DNA of 64,000 bases from Toxonevra muliebris (lineage: Eukaryota > Arthropoda > Insecta > Diptera > Pallopteridae): positions 16,942,704 through 17,006,703 of the forward strand of contig OY829328.1 in NCBI GenBank assembly GCA_963691655.1, read 5' to 3'. Positions 53,101 through 61,722 of the stretch are shown here, in pieces; the stretch's first letter is position 1; the number at the start of each line of letters is the position of its first letter. The translations under genes were made by a program, and so were the position numbers. The notes beneath the pieces were generated by a model. That model had not been told where the DNA came from, did not search any database, and saw nothing but the letters and a program-made list of their open reading frames with translations.

Positions 53101-55792
53101 AATGTCATGCTACAGGAAAAAAGTGGGAGGAATTGGAAAATGGGGCTTGGCACAAATGGAACGGCATTCTTCTTTATTTCTATATCTAAGTTTAATTTTC
53201 TTATTACCCGAAATTTACTAGGATCAGTTTGGGATAGGTCCAGGGAGACTGGCCAGTTAATTATGAAATAAAATTACATTTACATAGCCATTCCTAAAGT
53301 TACCTGCAAATAAAAGCAGAATTTTGATGAAAGTTTTTGTGAAGCATCATTTCTAATAAACTATAAAAGTATTAAGTATCTCAGTCTATTTATTTGCTTT
53401 AAATTCTGTGCCCATTTTTTAGCATTTCAGCACACTCTGTATGCACTGTGTGGACTCTTTTTTCCTCTTGCCTTATTTCACATATTATGTATGTAGTTTA
53501 TGAGCTACCTCATGTAGCTATGGAAATCTTAATTATTATGTAATGCACAGGAATATTAAGAAATCATCAAAAAGTTAAATGCATCAGTAAAAGTAAAAAT
53601 ATGTTAATGCAAAACTTTCTACAATTGCCACCAGTTAAAAATAATTTGCCTTCAACCCAAAAAAAAAAAATAAATAAAAAAAGAAGTATTTGTAACTTTA
53701 TTTTCTGTTTAATACATAGGAATAAAGTTGAAGCTTCATTTAAATTAAATTATTTTCTTTCATTAATACATTTGAGATTTTTACAAGAGTTTAATTTTGT
53801 ATTAAGCATGCAAAATCTTCAAAGTTTCATACTCTATATATTTTTAAGGAGTTTGTTTTTTTTCCCCAAACTTTACAGTCACGCCCACTTAAAAGTATTA
53901 GCGCAAAATTGTAAGCCAAAAGCAAATAAAAATTTAATTTTTATAGTGAAATAAATACGTGCTCGTTATTGTTCAAATTGCGTATGTGTGAATTTGATTA
54001 AAATTTGTGTGTGGATGAATGAGTCGGTGGGAATATTTTGAATATATGTATGCTTTAAGGTCATTCGAAGAAAATATTCATAAAAATTTTTTATCAAACT
54101 GATTTTTAAATACTATAAATTAAATCAATGATACATTTGATGGACCCTATAAAATTAAAATTTTAGGAAAAATTTTCCGATTTTTTTTAATCTTAACCTC
54201 AAAAAAATGGCCAAAACTGACAAAAAATTCACAGAATAATCAAATTAAATTTTTTCAAATAAATATTATTCAATGTGCATTCTAGTGCATTTTTTTTTAT
54301 CGTGAGGGACATAATTTCATTTTTTTCAAATGATCATCATTGGGAATTTGAGCCATTATCAATGATAAGGAACCCGGATGAGGTTGGCTTATATATTCCC
54401 TGAATTCGTGAAGTCACAACATTGAAAGAGACCTTTCTAGTCGTGGTGCTCTGAGCAATGATGCGTTATAAAATTAATTTTAAGATGGGTTTTGCTAATA
54501 ATATGGAGTTTTTGCAAAAGAATTTTTCACGTTGAACACGAATATGAGGTCAAAAACTTCGAATCACGTAACGTTTTAGGAAAAAAATGGGGTTCAAGCA
54601 AGTCTTATTTTACAAGGATACGATAATTTTTTCTATTTTTATTAATTTTTAAACTTTTCAAACTGATTCAGGACGAAACTTTAAATCAAAAAGAGTTACT
54701 GACCTAGAAAAACTATGAATGGAGGAGTGCTCAGTATCACCTTCTCTTTTTGAATCCGTAGTCAAACCTCATGTCGAAGAAAACAAAGCGGATTTGATCG
54801 CATAGTCTAACTAAGATTTCAAATTTATTTTTTATATTAGACTTTTTAGATAAAAAAAACCGATGGAAGTAAAAAATATCGTTAAATAGATTTTATTTTG
54901 ACTTTTTTTCCATCCATTGGCAATTAATTTAAAAAATTAGAATAAAGTTTCCACATTTCGGGGGAGGGGGGTCAGAACCCTTCCCCCCCCCCACTCCTCC
55001 CCCCCCCCTAAATACGGCCTTGATATATACGTTCCTTAGGCCTGTTATACATTACCTAAATTAACTAAAAACATGAAACAGTAGTCACAACTTTGAAAAT
55101 TAACAACTAGATTTCATTTTCATTTTCTACAAAAAACTTAATGAAATGTCTTTAAATTAGGCTAAGGTTAAGCTATAATGGCGGCAAATTACCTCGCATA
55201 GATCATATTGGTTCTATGGAGATAAAACAATTCTCTTTTTAGCTTTATGTGTTTACAGCTGATATTCTTTCAAGCTTTTTATCAAATTTGAAAGTTTCAG
55301 TTTTCAATGTCAATTCTTTTAAATTAGAGACAATAGTTCAATGTGAGCAATCTCTTTCAATGATGAAAAGTAGGCTCAAAAAATTCATTCTTTGTCTAGC
55401 TATCACTGAACTAAGACAGACATCAGATGATGAAATCTCTGAGCTTCAGCAAGCACAGGTTCCTTTTACTAATTCCCCAACTTGTTCGGCGAAGATTTGA
55501 AGTTTATTAAAATGTTTAGTACTTACAGAATATCCAGTGGTAATTTTACCGAGCAATCTCGCAGCGTTGGTTGTTGTTGCTGATGGTGGTGGTGGTGATG
55601 GTGTTGTTGATGATGTTGTTGCTGCTGGTGGTGGTGCTGTTGCTGCTGCTGTTGCTGTTGAGTATGATTGTGGTGTGGATGATGATAGTAGAGCTGTGGA
55701 TGTTGTTGTTGTTGCTGCTGCTGCTGGTGTTGCTGTTGTTCATCGGTACCATTTGTGGCGCCACTACTTGCGCGTCTTTTCGCCGCAGTCAT
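22896..55792 (-). CDS. Hs3st-A: Heparan sulfate glucosamine 3-O-sulfotransferase (whole gene, six coding exons)
   Basis: Golgi enzyme that moves sulfate from PAPS to the 3-OH of glucosamine in heparan sulfate. Coding exons in order: 55792-55527, 43020-42627, 40543-40328, 28809-28298, 27965-27772, 23119-22896. Introns are GT-AG and phases agree, giving 1,806 bases, 601 residues plus stop. Layout: Gln/His-rich cytoplasmic tail (1-88), membrane anchor about 119-139, stem, sulfotransferase domain from about 221. Seen: PAPS 5'-phosphosulfate loop [11 protein letters not shown] (225-235, Lys228), catalytic Glu250 in GGEVHFFD, 3'-phosphate site [11 protein letters not shown] (311-321), C-terminal Cys pair in [13 protein letters not shown], and [11 protein letters not shown] low-complexity block of about 128 residues (335-462) splits the domain. 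The core reads closer to vertebrate HS3ST1/HS3ST5 than HS3ST3, so Hs3st-A is preferred over Hs3st-B; this paralogue choice is inference. Confidence 0.93.
23515..24454. mobile_element. hAT-type element in Hs3st-A intron 5, perfect 8-bp duplication
   Basis: Left end CAGTGTTGCCATATTTTTTT, right end inverted CAGCGGTGCCATATTGACAG, flanked by CTACCAAT at 23507-23514 and 24455-24462. AAAACTGTAAAA-type repeats occur near both ends. It is 940 bases without a transposase frame, so non-autonomous. Confidence 0.9.
24463..27771. other. Hs3st-A intron 5, remaining non-coding sequence
   Basis: AT-rich apart from one GC-rich palindromic patch at 24712-24772. A block at about 24960-25080 resembles 32873-33010 (AACCCTTT, GATTACTTAGG, GTCCTTTATTAAAG), so it is part of a dispersed repeat. 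Another at about 26030-26095 resembles 32185-32235. No exon is seen. Confidence 0.45.
27772..27965 (-). CDS. Hs3st-A: Hs3st-A coding exon 5
   Basis: Reads [20 protein letters not shown] and continues with the conserved [20 protein letters not shown] and [18 protein letters not shown] segments of the family. It carries an N-glycosylation sequon (NGT) and a second NES site. The acceptor is TTCGTAG at 27966-27972; the donor G|GTGAGT splits the Gly codon. The upstream intron is only 332 bases. Confidence 0.95.
28298..28809 (-). CDS. Hs3st-A: Hs3st-A coding exon 4 (3'-phosphate site plus low-complexity block)
   Basis: The first 42 codons are conserved: [20 protein letters not shown] and [11 protein letters not shown], the PAP 3'-phosphate-binding segment. 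From [10 protein letters not shown] on, about 128 codons are Gln-, Ser/Gly- and Ala-rich, including an 11-Ala run, and end QIASK. Vertebrate homologues have only a short loop between these strands. The donor AA|GTAAGT leaves a split Lys codon completed by exon 5. The reading frame is open throughout, so the block looks translated rather than intronic, although a cryptic intron cannot be excluded from sequence alone. Confidence 0.9.
28810..31368. other. Hs3st-A intron 3, proximal part
   Basis: No coding frame. At 31139-31250 lies a repeat fragment, GGTGACCAACCGTCTCGCAT then TTTCCGGGACAGTCCCGC, a phrase common in dispersed animal repeats. Confidence 0.4.
31369..32642. mobile_element. 1.27-kb TIR element with TAA duplication
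   Basis: Ends CACTGGTCTGTAA and, inverted, CACTGGTCTATAA, each flanked by TAA (31366-31368 and 32643-32645). A 3-bp TAA duplication suggests a PIF/Harbinger-like element. The interior at 31640-31870 is less AT-rich and has codon-like composition (minor frames such as [18 protein letters not shown]) but I cannot assign it. Probably non-autonomous. Confidence 0.68.
32646..36442. other. Hs3st-A intron 3, middle part
   Basis: AT-rich without coding frames. Repeat pieces: 32873-33010 (shared with 24960-25080) and 33528-33616 (inverted copy of the repeat at 11935-12012). The short phrase TTAGCTCAGTAAGTAAG at 35850 recalls a tRNA A box, but no B box or cloverleaf follows. Confidence 0.4.
36443..36787. 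mobile_element. Cluster of CCCTATTC/GCATCATTGC palindromic MITEs
   Basis: Same family as 16229-16368. Two full palindromes seem to be joined through a partial middle copy: GGTCTTGCATCATTGCAAAT or its inverse appears near 36470, 36545, 36670 and 36745, and AATAGGGCTTATAAGTT appears twice (36575 and 36640), which marks tandem duplication of an end. Confidence 0.82.
37450..39390 (+). mobile_element. 5'-truncated LINE with nearly intact reverse transcriptase, antisense in Hs3st-A intron 3
   Basis: Three plus-strand frames join into one reverse-transcriptase region of a jockey/I-type [24 protein letters not shown] ... [10 protein letters not shown] ... [20 protein letters not shown] ... [10 protein letters not shown] ... 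[12 protein letters not shown] (motif A) ... [20 protein letters not shown] (motif B) ... [10 protein letters not shown] (motif C) and on to LLNEFYP then TAA at 39271-39273. Only two frameshifts are visible, near 37975 and in a T run near 38258. The tail is ATGAAATAAATAAATAAA. The 5' part (first ORF and endonuclease) is missing. Confidence 0.92.
39391..40327. other. Hs3st-A intron 3, distal part
   Basis: No coding frame recognised. ATGTATGTATG/ATATAT microsatellites lie at 40055-40115. A GC-richer patch at 39535-39610 is unidentified. Confidence 0.45.
40328..40543 (-). CDS. Hs3st-A: Hs3st-A coding exon 3 (PAPS-binding loop, catalytic Glu)
   Basis: Seventy-two codons, phase 0 at both ends. 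It reads [18 protein letters not shown], the 5'-phosphosulfate-binding loop, then [15 protein letters not shown] with the catalytic Glu, the [11 protein letters not shown] segment and the [14 protein letters not shown] strand. The match to 3-O-sulfotransferases is continuous with no stop or gap. Acceptor AATAG|GCA and donor GAG|GTAAGT are both clean. Confidence 0.96.
40880..40985 (+). repeat. Possible tRNA-derived repeat fragment
   Basis: GCCGTGGTTTGGTAGAGGCA then GAGATTCGTGGGTAG resembles a tRNA A box and a worn B box about 60 bases apart, the plan of a tRNA-headed SINE. It would not fold as a functional tRNA. Confidence 0.35.
41297..41592 (-). mobile_element. tRNA-derived SINE
   Basis: Read on the minus strand from 41592: CTATGTAGTGGGTACTGCAC (A-box-like), then GAGGTTCCAGGTTTGATTCC containing a B-box match (GGTTTGATTCC) at pol III spacing. 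The body includes GAGAATTATAAGAAAGTGTA and GTAGGTCCAACTATGTGGTA. The tail GCAGCCACTTAACCTAACCT matches the 3' end of the LINE fragment at 51640-51735. A second copy is split across 17693-19740. Confidence 0.75.
42237..42407. mobile_element. pogo/Tc1-type MITE with CAGTAATCCCCG ends
   Basis: The left end CAGTAACCCCCGCTTTATTG and right end inverted CAGTAATCCCCGGTTAATTG, each next to TA, enclose 171 bases. The ends resemble those of pogo/Tigger elements. A solo end of the family is at 21399. Confidence 0.78.
42627..43020 (-). CDS. Hs3st-A: Hs3st-A coding exon 2 (signal anchor and stem)
   Basis: The acceptor is a long pyrimidine tract ending ACATAG. The exon starts [13 protein letters not shown], then has a hydrophobic stretch [20 protein letters not shown] (about residues 119-138) with basic RPK before it, the pattern of a type II Golgi membrane protein. 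A Ser-rich stem follows ([15 protein letters not shown]). The exon ends KTSRRLPQ exactly at a phase-0 GTGAGT donor, directly before the sulfotransferase domain. Confidence 0.88.
43730..44014 (+). mobile_element. jockey/R1-type LINE reverse-transcriptase fragment, 5' part
   Basis: Degraded frames read [17 protein letters not shown] and [24 protein letters not shown] phrases (seen across shifts as [25 protein letters not shown]). These are the segments after the YADD motif in jockey/R1-type LINEs. The sequence is interrupted at 44014 by a hAT element and resumes at 45077. Confidence 0.75.
44015..45068 (+). mobile_element. hAT-type element copy 2, full length with 8-bp duplication
   Basis: Ends CAAGGCCGTATTTAGG and inverted CAGGGCCGTAGCCAGA, flanked by GATCACGC at 44007-44014 and 45069-45076, inside a LINE fragment whose reading continues across the join. 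It is 1,054 bases and has no transposase frame. It is the reference copy for two others, at 17709-18555 and 54062-55022. C-rich runs lie just inside both ends. Confidence 0.92.
45069..45226 (+). mobile_element. jockey/R1-type LINE fragment, continuation after the hAT insertion
   Basis: Resumes the fragment ending at 44014: [18 protein letters not shown], then [23 protein letters not shown] phrases. It is cut at 45226 by a mariner insertion at TA. Confidence 0.72.
45227..46133 (-). mobile_element. mariner (DD34D) element, internally deleted
   Basis: TA-flanked (45225-45226, 46134-46135). Both ends carry TTGATCAAAAAGTTCC; the left end has lost about 6 bases next to the TA. Minus-strand transposase pieces in order: [48 protein letters not shown] joined directly to [50 protein letters not shown], then WIKRWHKCV. 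Spacing between the last two Asp is 34. The middle with the first catalytic Asp is deleted, and stops and frameshifts are present, so it is non-functional. Confidence 0.92.
46215..46266. mobile_element. Half of a GCCCTATTC-family MITE
   Basis: GCAACGATGCAAAAACATTT then GCATCAAATCGTGAATAGGG is the right arm of the palindromic MITE seen at 16229 and 36443. The left arm is absent. Confidence 0.7.
46270..50131. other. Hs3st-A intron 1, middle part
   Basis: No exon or transposon gene recognised. It holds TACATACATA microsatellites (46700-47270). TTGAGAACCACTG at 46356-46368 is the inverse of a common hAT terminus (CAGTGGTTCTCAA), but its partner end was not found. Confidence 0.4.
50132..52000. 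mobile_element. Putative AT-rich TIR element hosting a LINE insertion
   Basis: TACACTAAAAAAAAGTGCAA at 50132 and TTTTTTGAGTGTA at 51988-52000 are short inverted ends. Both flanks of the inner LINE are similar AT-rich sequence with ATTACATT/AATGT patches. The ends are short, so the call is tentative. Confidence 0.4.
50960..51740 (+). mobile_element. 5'-truncated LINE: RNase H domain and 3' end
   Basis: Shifting frames read [51 protein letters not shown], then one frame 51313-51636: [55 protein letters not shown]. These are RNase H and C-terminal Cys/His segments of R1/LOA/I-type LINEs. The 3' UTR ends CTAACCTAACCTAACCT. Flanking TACATTTTGCA and TACAATTTGCA may be the target duplication. Confidence 0.85.
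52001..54061. other. Hs3st-A intron 1, no gene recognised
   Basis: AT-rich sequence. The longest frames, 52809-53153 minus (114 codons) and 53601-53954 plus (117 codons), have no motif or family signature I can name and sit in low-complexity DNA, so I do not call them. Confidence 0.45.
54062..55022 (-). mobile_element. hAT-type element copy 3 (inverted, one end lost)
   Basis: Runs opposite to copy 2. The end at 55022 is the inverse of CAAGGCCGTATTTAGG, followed inward by long C runs (54980-55010), and all internal blocks match 44015-45068 in reverse. Similarity stops at CATTCGAAGAAAATATTCAT, so about 40 bases of the other terminus are missing and no 8-bp duplication is visible. Confidence 0.9.
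55527..55792 (-). CDS. Hs3st-A: Hs3st-A coding exon 1 (cytoplasmic Gln/His-rich tail)
   Basis: Encodes residues 1-88, starting [11 protein letters not shown], then long Gln and His runs from CAG/CAA/CAT/CAC repeats, ending [12 protein letters not shown] plus two bases of a Leu codon. The donor GTAAGT begins at 55526. The split codon CT|A joins in frame to exon 2 across a 12.5-kb intron, which is the main reason to accept this as the N-terminus. The alternative start, Met96 in exon 2 (MRPVGPE), would still leave the membrane anchor. Low-complexity composition makes the exon weakly supported by homology, so transcript evidence would matter here. Confidence 0.75.
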
Positions 55793-56748
55793 CAGTATGG
55801 GGCGGGGGGGAAAAGAAATTATGTGATATGCAACTACAATTTATATATTTTTGGAGCAATGAATTACAAATATACTGGTAGATCGTATAGCAGCAATTGA
55901 ATTACGAAATGCCAACAGCAACTGTCAAATTTCCTTATTGCTGTCTTTTTAACTTAAATGAAATGAAAAATGTTCATTTGTACGTGTGTGCATGAGGAGG
56001 GTGCGCTGCCTGCACCCTGCAATGTGCAGGCAAATGCAAAATCTTTTAATTATTTTTATTTTATTTTTTAGTTTAAAAATTGTAATTCTGCTAAACTTAT
56101 AATTTTCCTTTTAGAATAATCTTTTAAGCAGCTTGGAAAGCTACTACGCTTTAACTTTTTGCTTTGTAAAATATTTGAAAATGTCTCGCAATTTCTGATA
56201 ATATTTTATAATTGTTATTGCAATTTGAATTCAACTCATAAATTTTCTTAATTGAAGTCAACATCTATGCATGCTCCTGTATATTTCCTTTCCATTTTCG
56301 ATGCACCACTATCAATAGCAGTAGCAGAAATTGGTTAAATGGTTTTTTAATATCCGTCAACTATTTCCGCTTTCAAGAAAATTGCATTAATGGCAACAAC
56401 AATAAAATGTGATGCGATAGTCCCATAGATAGATATGTGCATGTAGGAGACATCTATCGTTTACATATTTGTGTCTGAATCTATGTATGTATGTGTGTAC
56501 ATATTTAGTTGACAATATTGACGGAAACACATGCCACTTTACTTCACGTGCTCTAGCTGCAATCTCATCAAAGCGCTTGCTGGTATTTGTTTTTGTTGTG
56601 TTAGCTTCTGCTGTTGTCGTTGGGTAATTAGATTTTGTGCTTTTATTATTTTATATTTCTATGGTTCGCTCCGCATATATTTCGCTTTATTGCTATCTTT
56701 ATCTTCATAAGTCGCTCCTTCTCTCTCTCTCCCTTTCTCTTTCTCTCC

Positions 56749-56779
<31 letters not shown>

Positions 56780-57424
56780 CCTCACTGGCGTCGTTGCGCC
56801 AATTGTTGATGACAATATTCAACAAGACTTTACTGTTGCTTCTTGAATGTTGTTGTCATTTCTCGTCGCAATTATGATTTTCCTTTTTGCTGATGTTGGC
56901 AATTTGTTTTGTTTGCCGTTGCTGTTACTGCCGCTATTGTTGTTGTTGTTGCTACTGTTGCAATTTCCGTTTTTGTGATTGTTATCCTTATTGCTGCTGT
57001 TGATGCTTTTACTGTTTTTGTAGTTTCTATTGTTGTTGTTATTTTCCTGCTTGTTATTTGTCATTATTGTTTGCAACCGCATTTGAATTGTCATGCAATT
57101 ATATAGTTGTTTTTGTTGTTTTGTTATTGTTGTTATTCTGCTTCTACTTATTCTATTCGCACTATGTTCTTCTGTTTGTTTGTTTTGTATATAAAAATTT
57201 GCTGCCGTAGCTTCTTATTTGAATTCATTTTAATTTCCGTTTATGACAAAATAAATTAATTATTCATTTATTTTATACTGGCACTTTTTGATATGTTTTT
57301 GTGTTATGTTCCCCTTATGTTTTAACTTTTCATGGACTGGTCGTTTAGAAGCATATGCTGCAAATTAGCTCTTTCATTGAAATTGTACTTTTGTTGATCT
57401 TTGTCCTTTGTGTATTGGAGAGCT
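55793..57424 (-). promoter_or_regulatory. Possible 5' UTR and leader region of Hs3st-A
   Basis: Upstream of the start codon the minus strand is rich in CAA/ACA repeats (about 56820-57130) with a CT microsatellite at 56718-56785, a composition common in long leaders of insect developmental genes. A possible splice acceptor (TTTACAG) lies at about 57424. I see no TATA box or initiator I can defend, so the transcription start is unknown. Confidence 0.3.
56718..56785. repeat. CT microsatellite
   Basis: A run of CT dinucleotides with a few CCT interruptions, in the presumed leader region of Hs3st-A; read on the gene's strand it is a GA repeat. Confidence 0.9.
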
Positions 57425-57544
57425 GTAAATAAGCAAAATGTTAAGGAAATTTTATTAACATGTGAATAATTGTGGAAATTTTTTTAAACTGTTTTTTTAT
57501 TTAAAATTACACAGTCCAACAAATTAAGTCTTCAAATTAAGACT

Positions 57545-58125
57545 GCAACAGAATAGCCACCCTATAATCCTGAAAGAGTATGTTATATAGACCATAAAGG
57601 CGGGGACACTGGCATTTTCTACGTCCATGACTTGGATTGAACCGGCAGATCACATACCAAACGAGTGCTTGTTCTGAGTAAATTACAATTTTGATAGAAG
57701 TAAAAAATTATCTCCTTTTATCAGGCATTAACCGTTATAAATATGTATGGTGACCCCTAGTGAAATTTTCTGGCAAATATTTTTGTGGAATATTTTAATC
57801 CTTAAATGTCTCTTTTGAAAAGACTTTTCAGGTTTTCATCAAAAACGGCGTTAAATTGTCCCATTAAGAGGGGAACTAAAGGGTTAAAATGTTCTACAGA
57901 AATGACCCTCGTAAAATTCGACTGTACAACTTTGCCAATAAGATTTTTCTCAGGCATCAATTTATAACACTTTTTGCACTTTGTTTTCAGCTCCCTTTCA
58001 CCAAAATAAGAAAACTTTGACTCAATGTAAAAAAAAAACTGAGACGTGCTGGACTATAAGTTTGTTTAAAAAAAATGGTCTACACAACATACTGTTTCAG
58101 GATTATAGGGTGGCTATTCTGTTGC
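57545..58125. mobile_element. Foldback element with 31-bp perfect inverted ends
   Basis: GCAACAGAATAGCCACCCTA plus TAATCCTGAAA is repeated exactly inverted at 58095-58125, and imperfect similarity extends to about 50 bases (AGTATGTT..., TAGACC). It is 581 bases. TA occurs inside the arms (GAATAGCC), so the true terminus may be internal to the stated ends. No transposase. Confidence 0.85.
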
Positions 58126-59409
58126 AAAAATGCTGTTGCCTTGTGTTATTATTATTTGATATAGTTTTAATTGTAGTTTTAATTTCACATAATACTTAGT
58201 ATTGTGAGAGTTTATCCTCAGGTGCAAAAAACAAAATAAAATTTGTTGGTTTTCGCGATGATAAATCGATGATTGCACATAAAGACTACTACGGCGTAAT
58301 AGGTCCAAAATAGAAAAATTTGTAGTTTCTGAACCCAAGCCCCTTGCGCAGCAGTCCAGCACATAACTTCTACGCCACTGCGACCACTTATACTCCGACC
58401 TAACTACCTGAACATTTTTAGAGACATTAACACCAAAAATTTCATAAAACAGGTATACAGAGAAGAGATGGAGGGTTGATGTTGTAACCAAAAATATTTA
58501 GCTTTTCATAAAGAATAACTTTACCTCGGATATCAAAATTGTTGGACCTCAAAGTAATAAAATTTCCCAATGACTCCCATGAGCAATGCATCATGACCTT
58601 GAGCCTTCCGTGAAAATAGATTATGGCGCAGTAGCATATAAATGTTTCCGGAAAAATTAATCAGGGCAGTTTTCTCTTTAAAATTTTGTCCATTCATCGT
58701 CGCCAAGCTAACTGCATAAGAGCTGAATTCTCAATTAATAAGCAAACATATTTCGGAGTCCATAGAGATTTGATTAATTACTATAAGGGTATCTTATGTA
58801 CTGGGACCAATGCGATCTATTGTTATAACAATTCTTTGAAGCTTTAGTATAAGCTTTCAACTAAGTTATTCTTCCTGAGATATTTACCGAGTGAACCTAG
58901 AATATGGAATGATTTTATTCGGCTTACACATATGCATACTCCATTGTTTTGAGGGCGAAAGAGATCAAACTAATAAATCTGAAAGATGATGGTCTTATTT
59001 GATATAAATATAAAGAGATTTCGTATTTTGAATAAATTGAGCTTAATTTAATCTATTTTTTAACCAGAAAAGAAAACCACAAGCTACCTTCAAGCAAAAT
59101 TAGCTTAACTTAAATATATTTGTTAACATTGAAACTATTCAATTGTTAAAGCCTAAAGAGAGTTTATGCAGTACAAAAAAGACATACACATGTTTTTTCA
59201 CCACTTCTTTATACCATTCATTCTTAATTTGGTAATACCTACTTTTATTTCAAAAAGAAATCAGAAAAACTATACAAGATGTAGTTGCCAATAGCGCTGC
59301 GGTGGTAAAGAGGATTTCCGCTCACACGCTCCTCAATTGCCATGAAACATATTGACTTGGTTTAAATTGCATTTGGTGTATTGCCATTGTTTCTGGCATA
59401 TATACTTGT

Positions 59410-59443
<34 letters not shown>

Positions 59444-60141
59444 GTAAACAAAAATTCAATTGTTGTCGGTAGCTAAAAAGCAAAAAGGGAACAAAAACAA
59501 AAACAGAATACAATAAATATCCGGCTTTACTAAAGCAACGAATGCTCAGAGCAAGTGCAGCAAAATGCATCACATATCGAATGCACACACACACAAATAC
59601 ACATTGCACACTTACAGCTTTTTTTTCGTTTTCATTGGCAATGTCTTCTTTCTTATTTTTCTGCTCGTTTGTCGTTTACCGTTTTCGTACTTTTTTCCTT
59701 TTATTGTATTTGTATTCGTAATCTCTTATGGTAGAATATGTTTTTTTTTTTTTTTTTTGGTTTTTGCGCTTTTATTCCTGCTGCTGTCTGTTTTTGTTAT
59801 CATGTTAGCAAGTAAAAGATTCCAAAGATTTTATGTTGCATGCAACCAACTTCAGTATAAAAGTATCTAAGCTCATAGTTGCGCTTTAACATGTGGTGTT
59901 GCCACCTTAATGTCATGCTGCTGCCGCTTTTCATTTGTATCCTTTTTTCTTTTTACTTGATATTGTTGCAATTGTGCATATGTGTGAATGTATGTATAAT
60001 ATACATTGTATATGTATGTATGAGAGTGTTTATGTGTATGTAGTTTGCTTTAACACAATGGTTTATTGTACACTTAAGTCAATATACTTGGTATTGTGGG
60101 CGTTTTGGTTTTTATACTATATACACAGACATAAAAACATA
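58126..60141. other. Upstream intergenic region, no gene recognised
   Basis: Includes a CA microsatellite at 59410-59442 and T runs at 59740-59760. No coding frame with recognisable motifs. Confidence 0.45.
59410..59442. repeat. CA microsatellite
   Basis: An unbroken CA run of about 16 units, a likely polymorphic marker. Confidence 0.95.
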
Positions 60142-61720
60142 CAGTGTCGGACAAAACTAAAGCACGAACTCTTCCTTGTAAACATTTAGTTCAATAAAAT
60201 TTATGCACATATTTTTTTGTTTTATAAATTTATGATAGTTATGCACTTGTTGAAACAAAATAACATTAAAAACTGCGTAACATTACTCAATATGCCTAAA
60301 CCTACCGCGACAAAACTAAAGTGCATAATCTTTCTCGCTTACTGTTACAATCAATTGTTAAAAATAAATAACAACAACCATCTTTAAACTAGAAACCCAT
60401 TATTTTGAAAAACAAAAAGCATGTTTTAAAGAAAGTTGGATGCATATACAAGTTGTTGGTTATTATTCACCGCCACCGTTCGCATTTCAAAATTTTGTTT
60501 CCCAAAATGGCTCGAAATAAGTATTCTGCGCAATTTAAAGAAAATATTCTGTGTGGATTTAATAAAGTTGAATGAGTGATATGCATTGTAAAAAAATTTT
60601 GTATTCGCTATTGCGTTAATTCCCAAGCTATAAGCCGTTTTCGCGCTTCCAATTTTTTATATACTAAATATGGAGGTGGAAGACCGCGGGGCATAACCAA
60701 ATGTGAAGATCAGGCAATCTTTTAGATTGTAAAAAAATATCCTTGATATAATCTTGAAAATAAATTGCGTTTAAGCAATTCATATAAGTTTATTCTACGA
60801 CGAGCTGTGGAGGGTGGCTTAGCACCACACCAAAGCTTGAAAATGCCATTTATTTCTCGAAAGAATCGACAGGCAAGGCTCGAATTTGTAACCGCGTACT
60901 TTAGCTGGGCAACTGCCAAATGAAAGACCGTGCTTCTTACCGATGAATCTATATTTAACATGAAGGGTTGCGACGGATTGAAGCTGGTGCGCAGACCAGA
61001 AGGGCAACGATGAAATTCGCGTTATTTTAAAAGCACCGTATGATACGAGCGAGGCAACGTAATGGTCTGGTGATTTTTTTCGGCCATGCAATTGGTTCAA
61101 CTCATAAAATGAGAGGTATAATGGACCGTCTGATGTGCAAAGATATTCCCCAGAATGTTATGTTACCTTATACGGAGGAATATCTGCTGTTAATGCAAGT
61201 CTACCAGCACGATGACGATCCCAGCACGGTGTGTAAAAGAGTGGTTTGATGCCAATAAGATCGGGATTTGATAGAGGACCACATATGAAATATATACCAA
61301 ATTATAGATTGGAAAATTCATCGCATAAAAGATAAAAACAAGGATTCCATTTTCTACCAATAGGAGATTGCATGGAAGGACATTTCTGCAGACGCTATGG
61401 GCAATTTTATTGAGTTCATTCCACGAAAATGTGCAACAGCTTTGAAAAAAAATGGATACGCTACAAAATCGCTGGAGAAATCAAACTTTTCTATTAACAT
61501 ATTCCATATGTGCTTTAGTTTTGTTGCGCCAGTTTTATGCATTTTGTTATTTTTGAGTTAATATTTTTATTTTATATGAAAAATAATATTATATTTCTTA
61601 TATTTTATTATAACGAGTGCACTACATTCATAAAAAAATTTCAGTCCAAGCTTCTTTTACAATATTACTGAACAAAATGCAAACAGTGAAGAATCCGTGC
61701 TTTAGTTTTGTCCGACACTG
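60142..61720 (+). mobile_element. Tc1-type element with IR/DR ends and broken transposase
   Basis: TA-flanked, with 24-base ends CAGTGTCGGACAAAACTAAA... exact at both sides. A second repeat, ACAAAACTAAAG, lies inside each arm (60310-60321 and, inverted, 61513-61524), the IR/DR plan of elements such as S and Paris. The transposase starts near 60507 (ATGGCTCGAAATAAG) and shows FLTDESIFNMKG-like, LVRRPEGQR, ENVMLPY-like, VKEWFDANKIGI and PRKCATALKKNGYATK phrases across several frames. Stops, frameshifts and loss of the segment around the second Asp make it inactive. Confidence 0.92.
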
Positions 61721-61722
61721 TA

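Noticed and set aside
52809..53153. 114-codon minus-strand open frame
   Set aside because: No motif, no splice or context support, and skewed composition; random frames of this length are expected in 64 kb of AT-rich DNA.
53601..53954. 117-codon plus-strand open frame
   Set aside because: Lys/Asn/Phe-rich with no domain, starting in an A/T run; treated as noise.
55537..55900. Val/Ala- and Leu/Met-rich plus-strand frames
   Set aside because: Antisense of the CAG/CAT repeats in Hs3st-A exon 1.
59410..59442. CA run as a CRISPR-like or regulatory array
   Set aside because: It is a plain dinucleotide microsatellite with no spacers.
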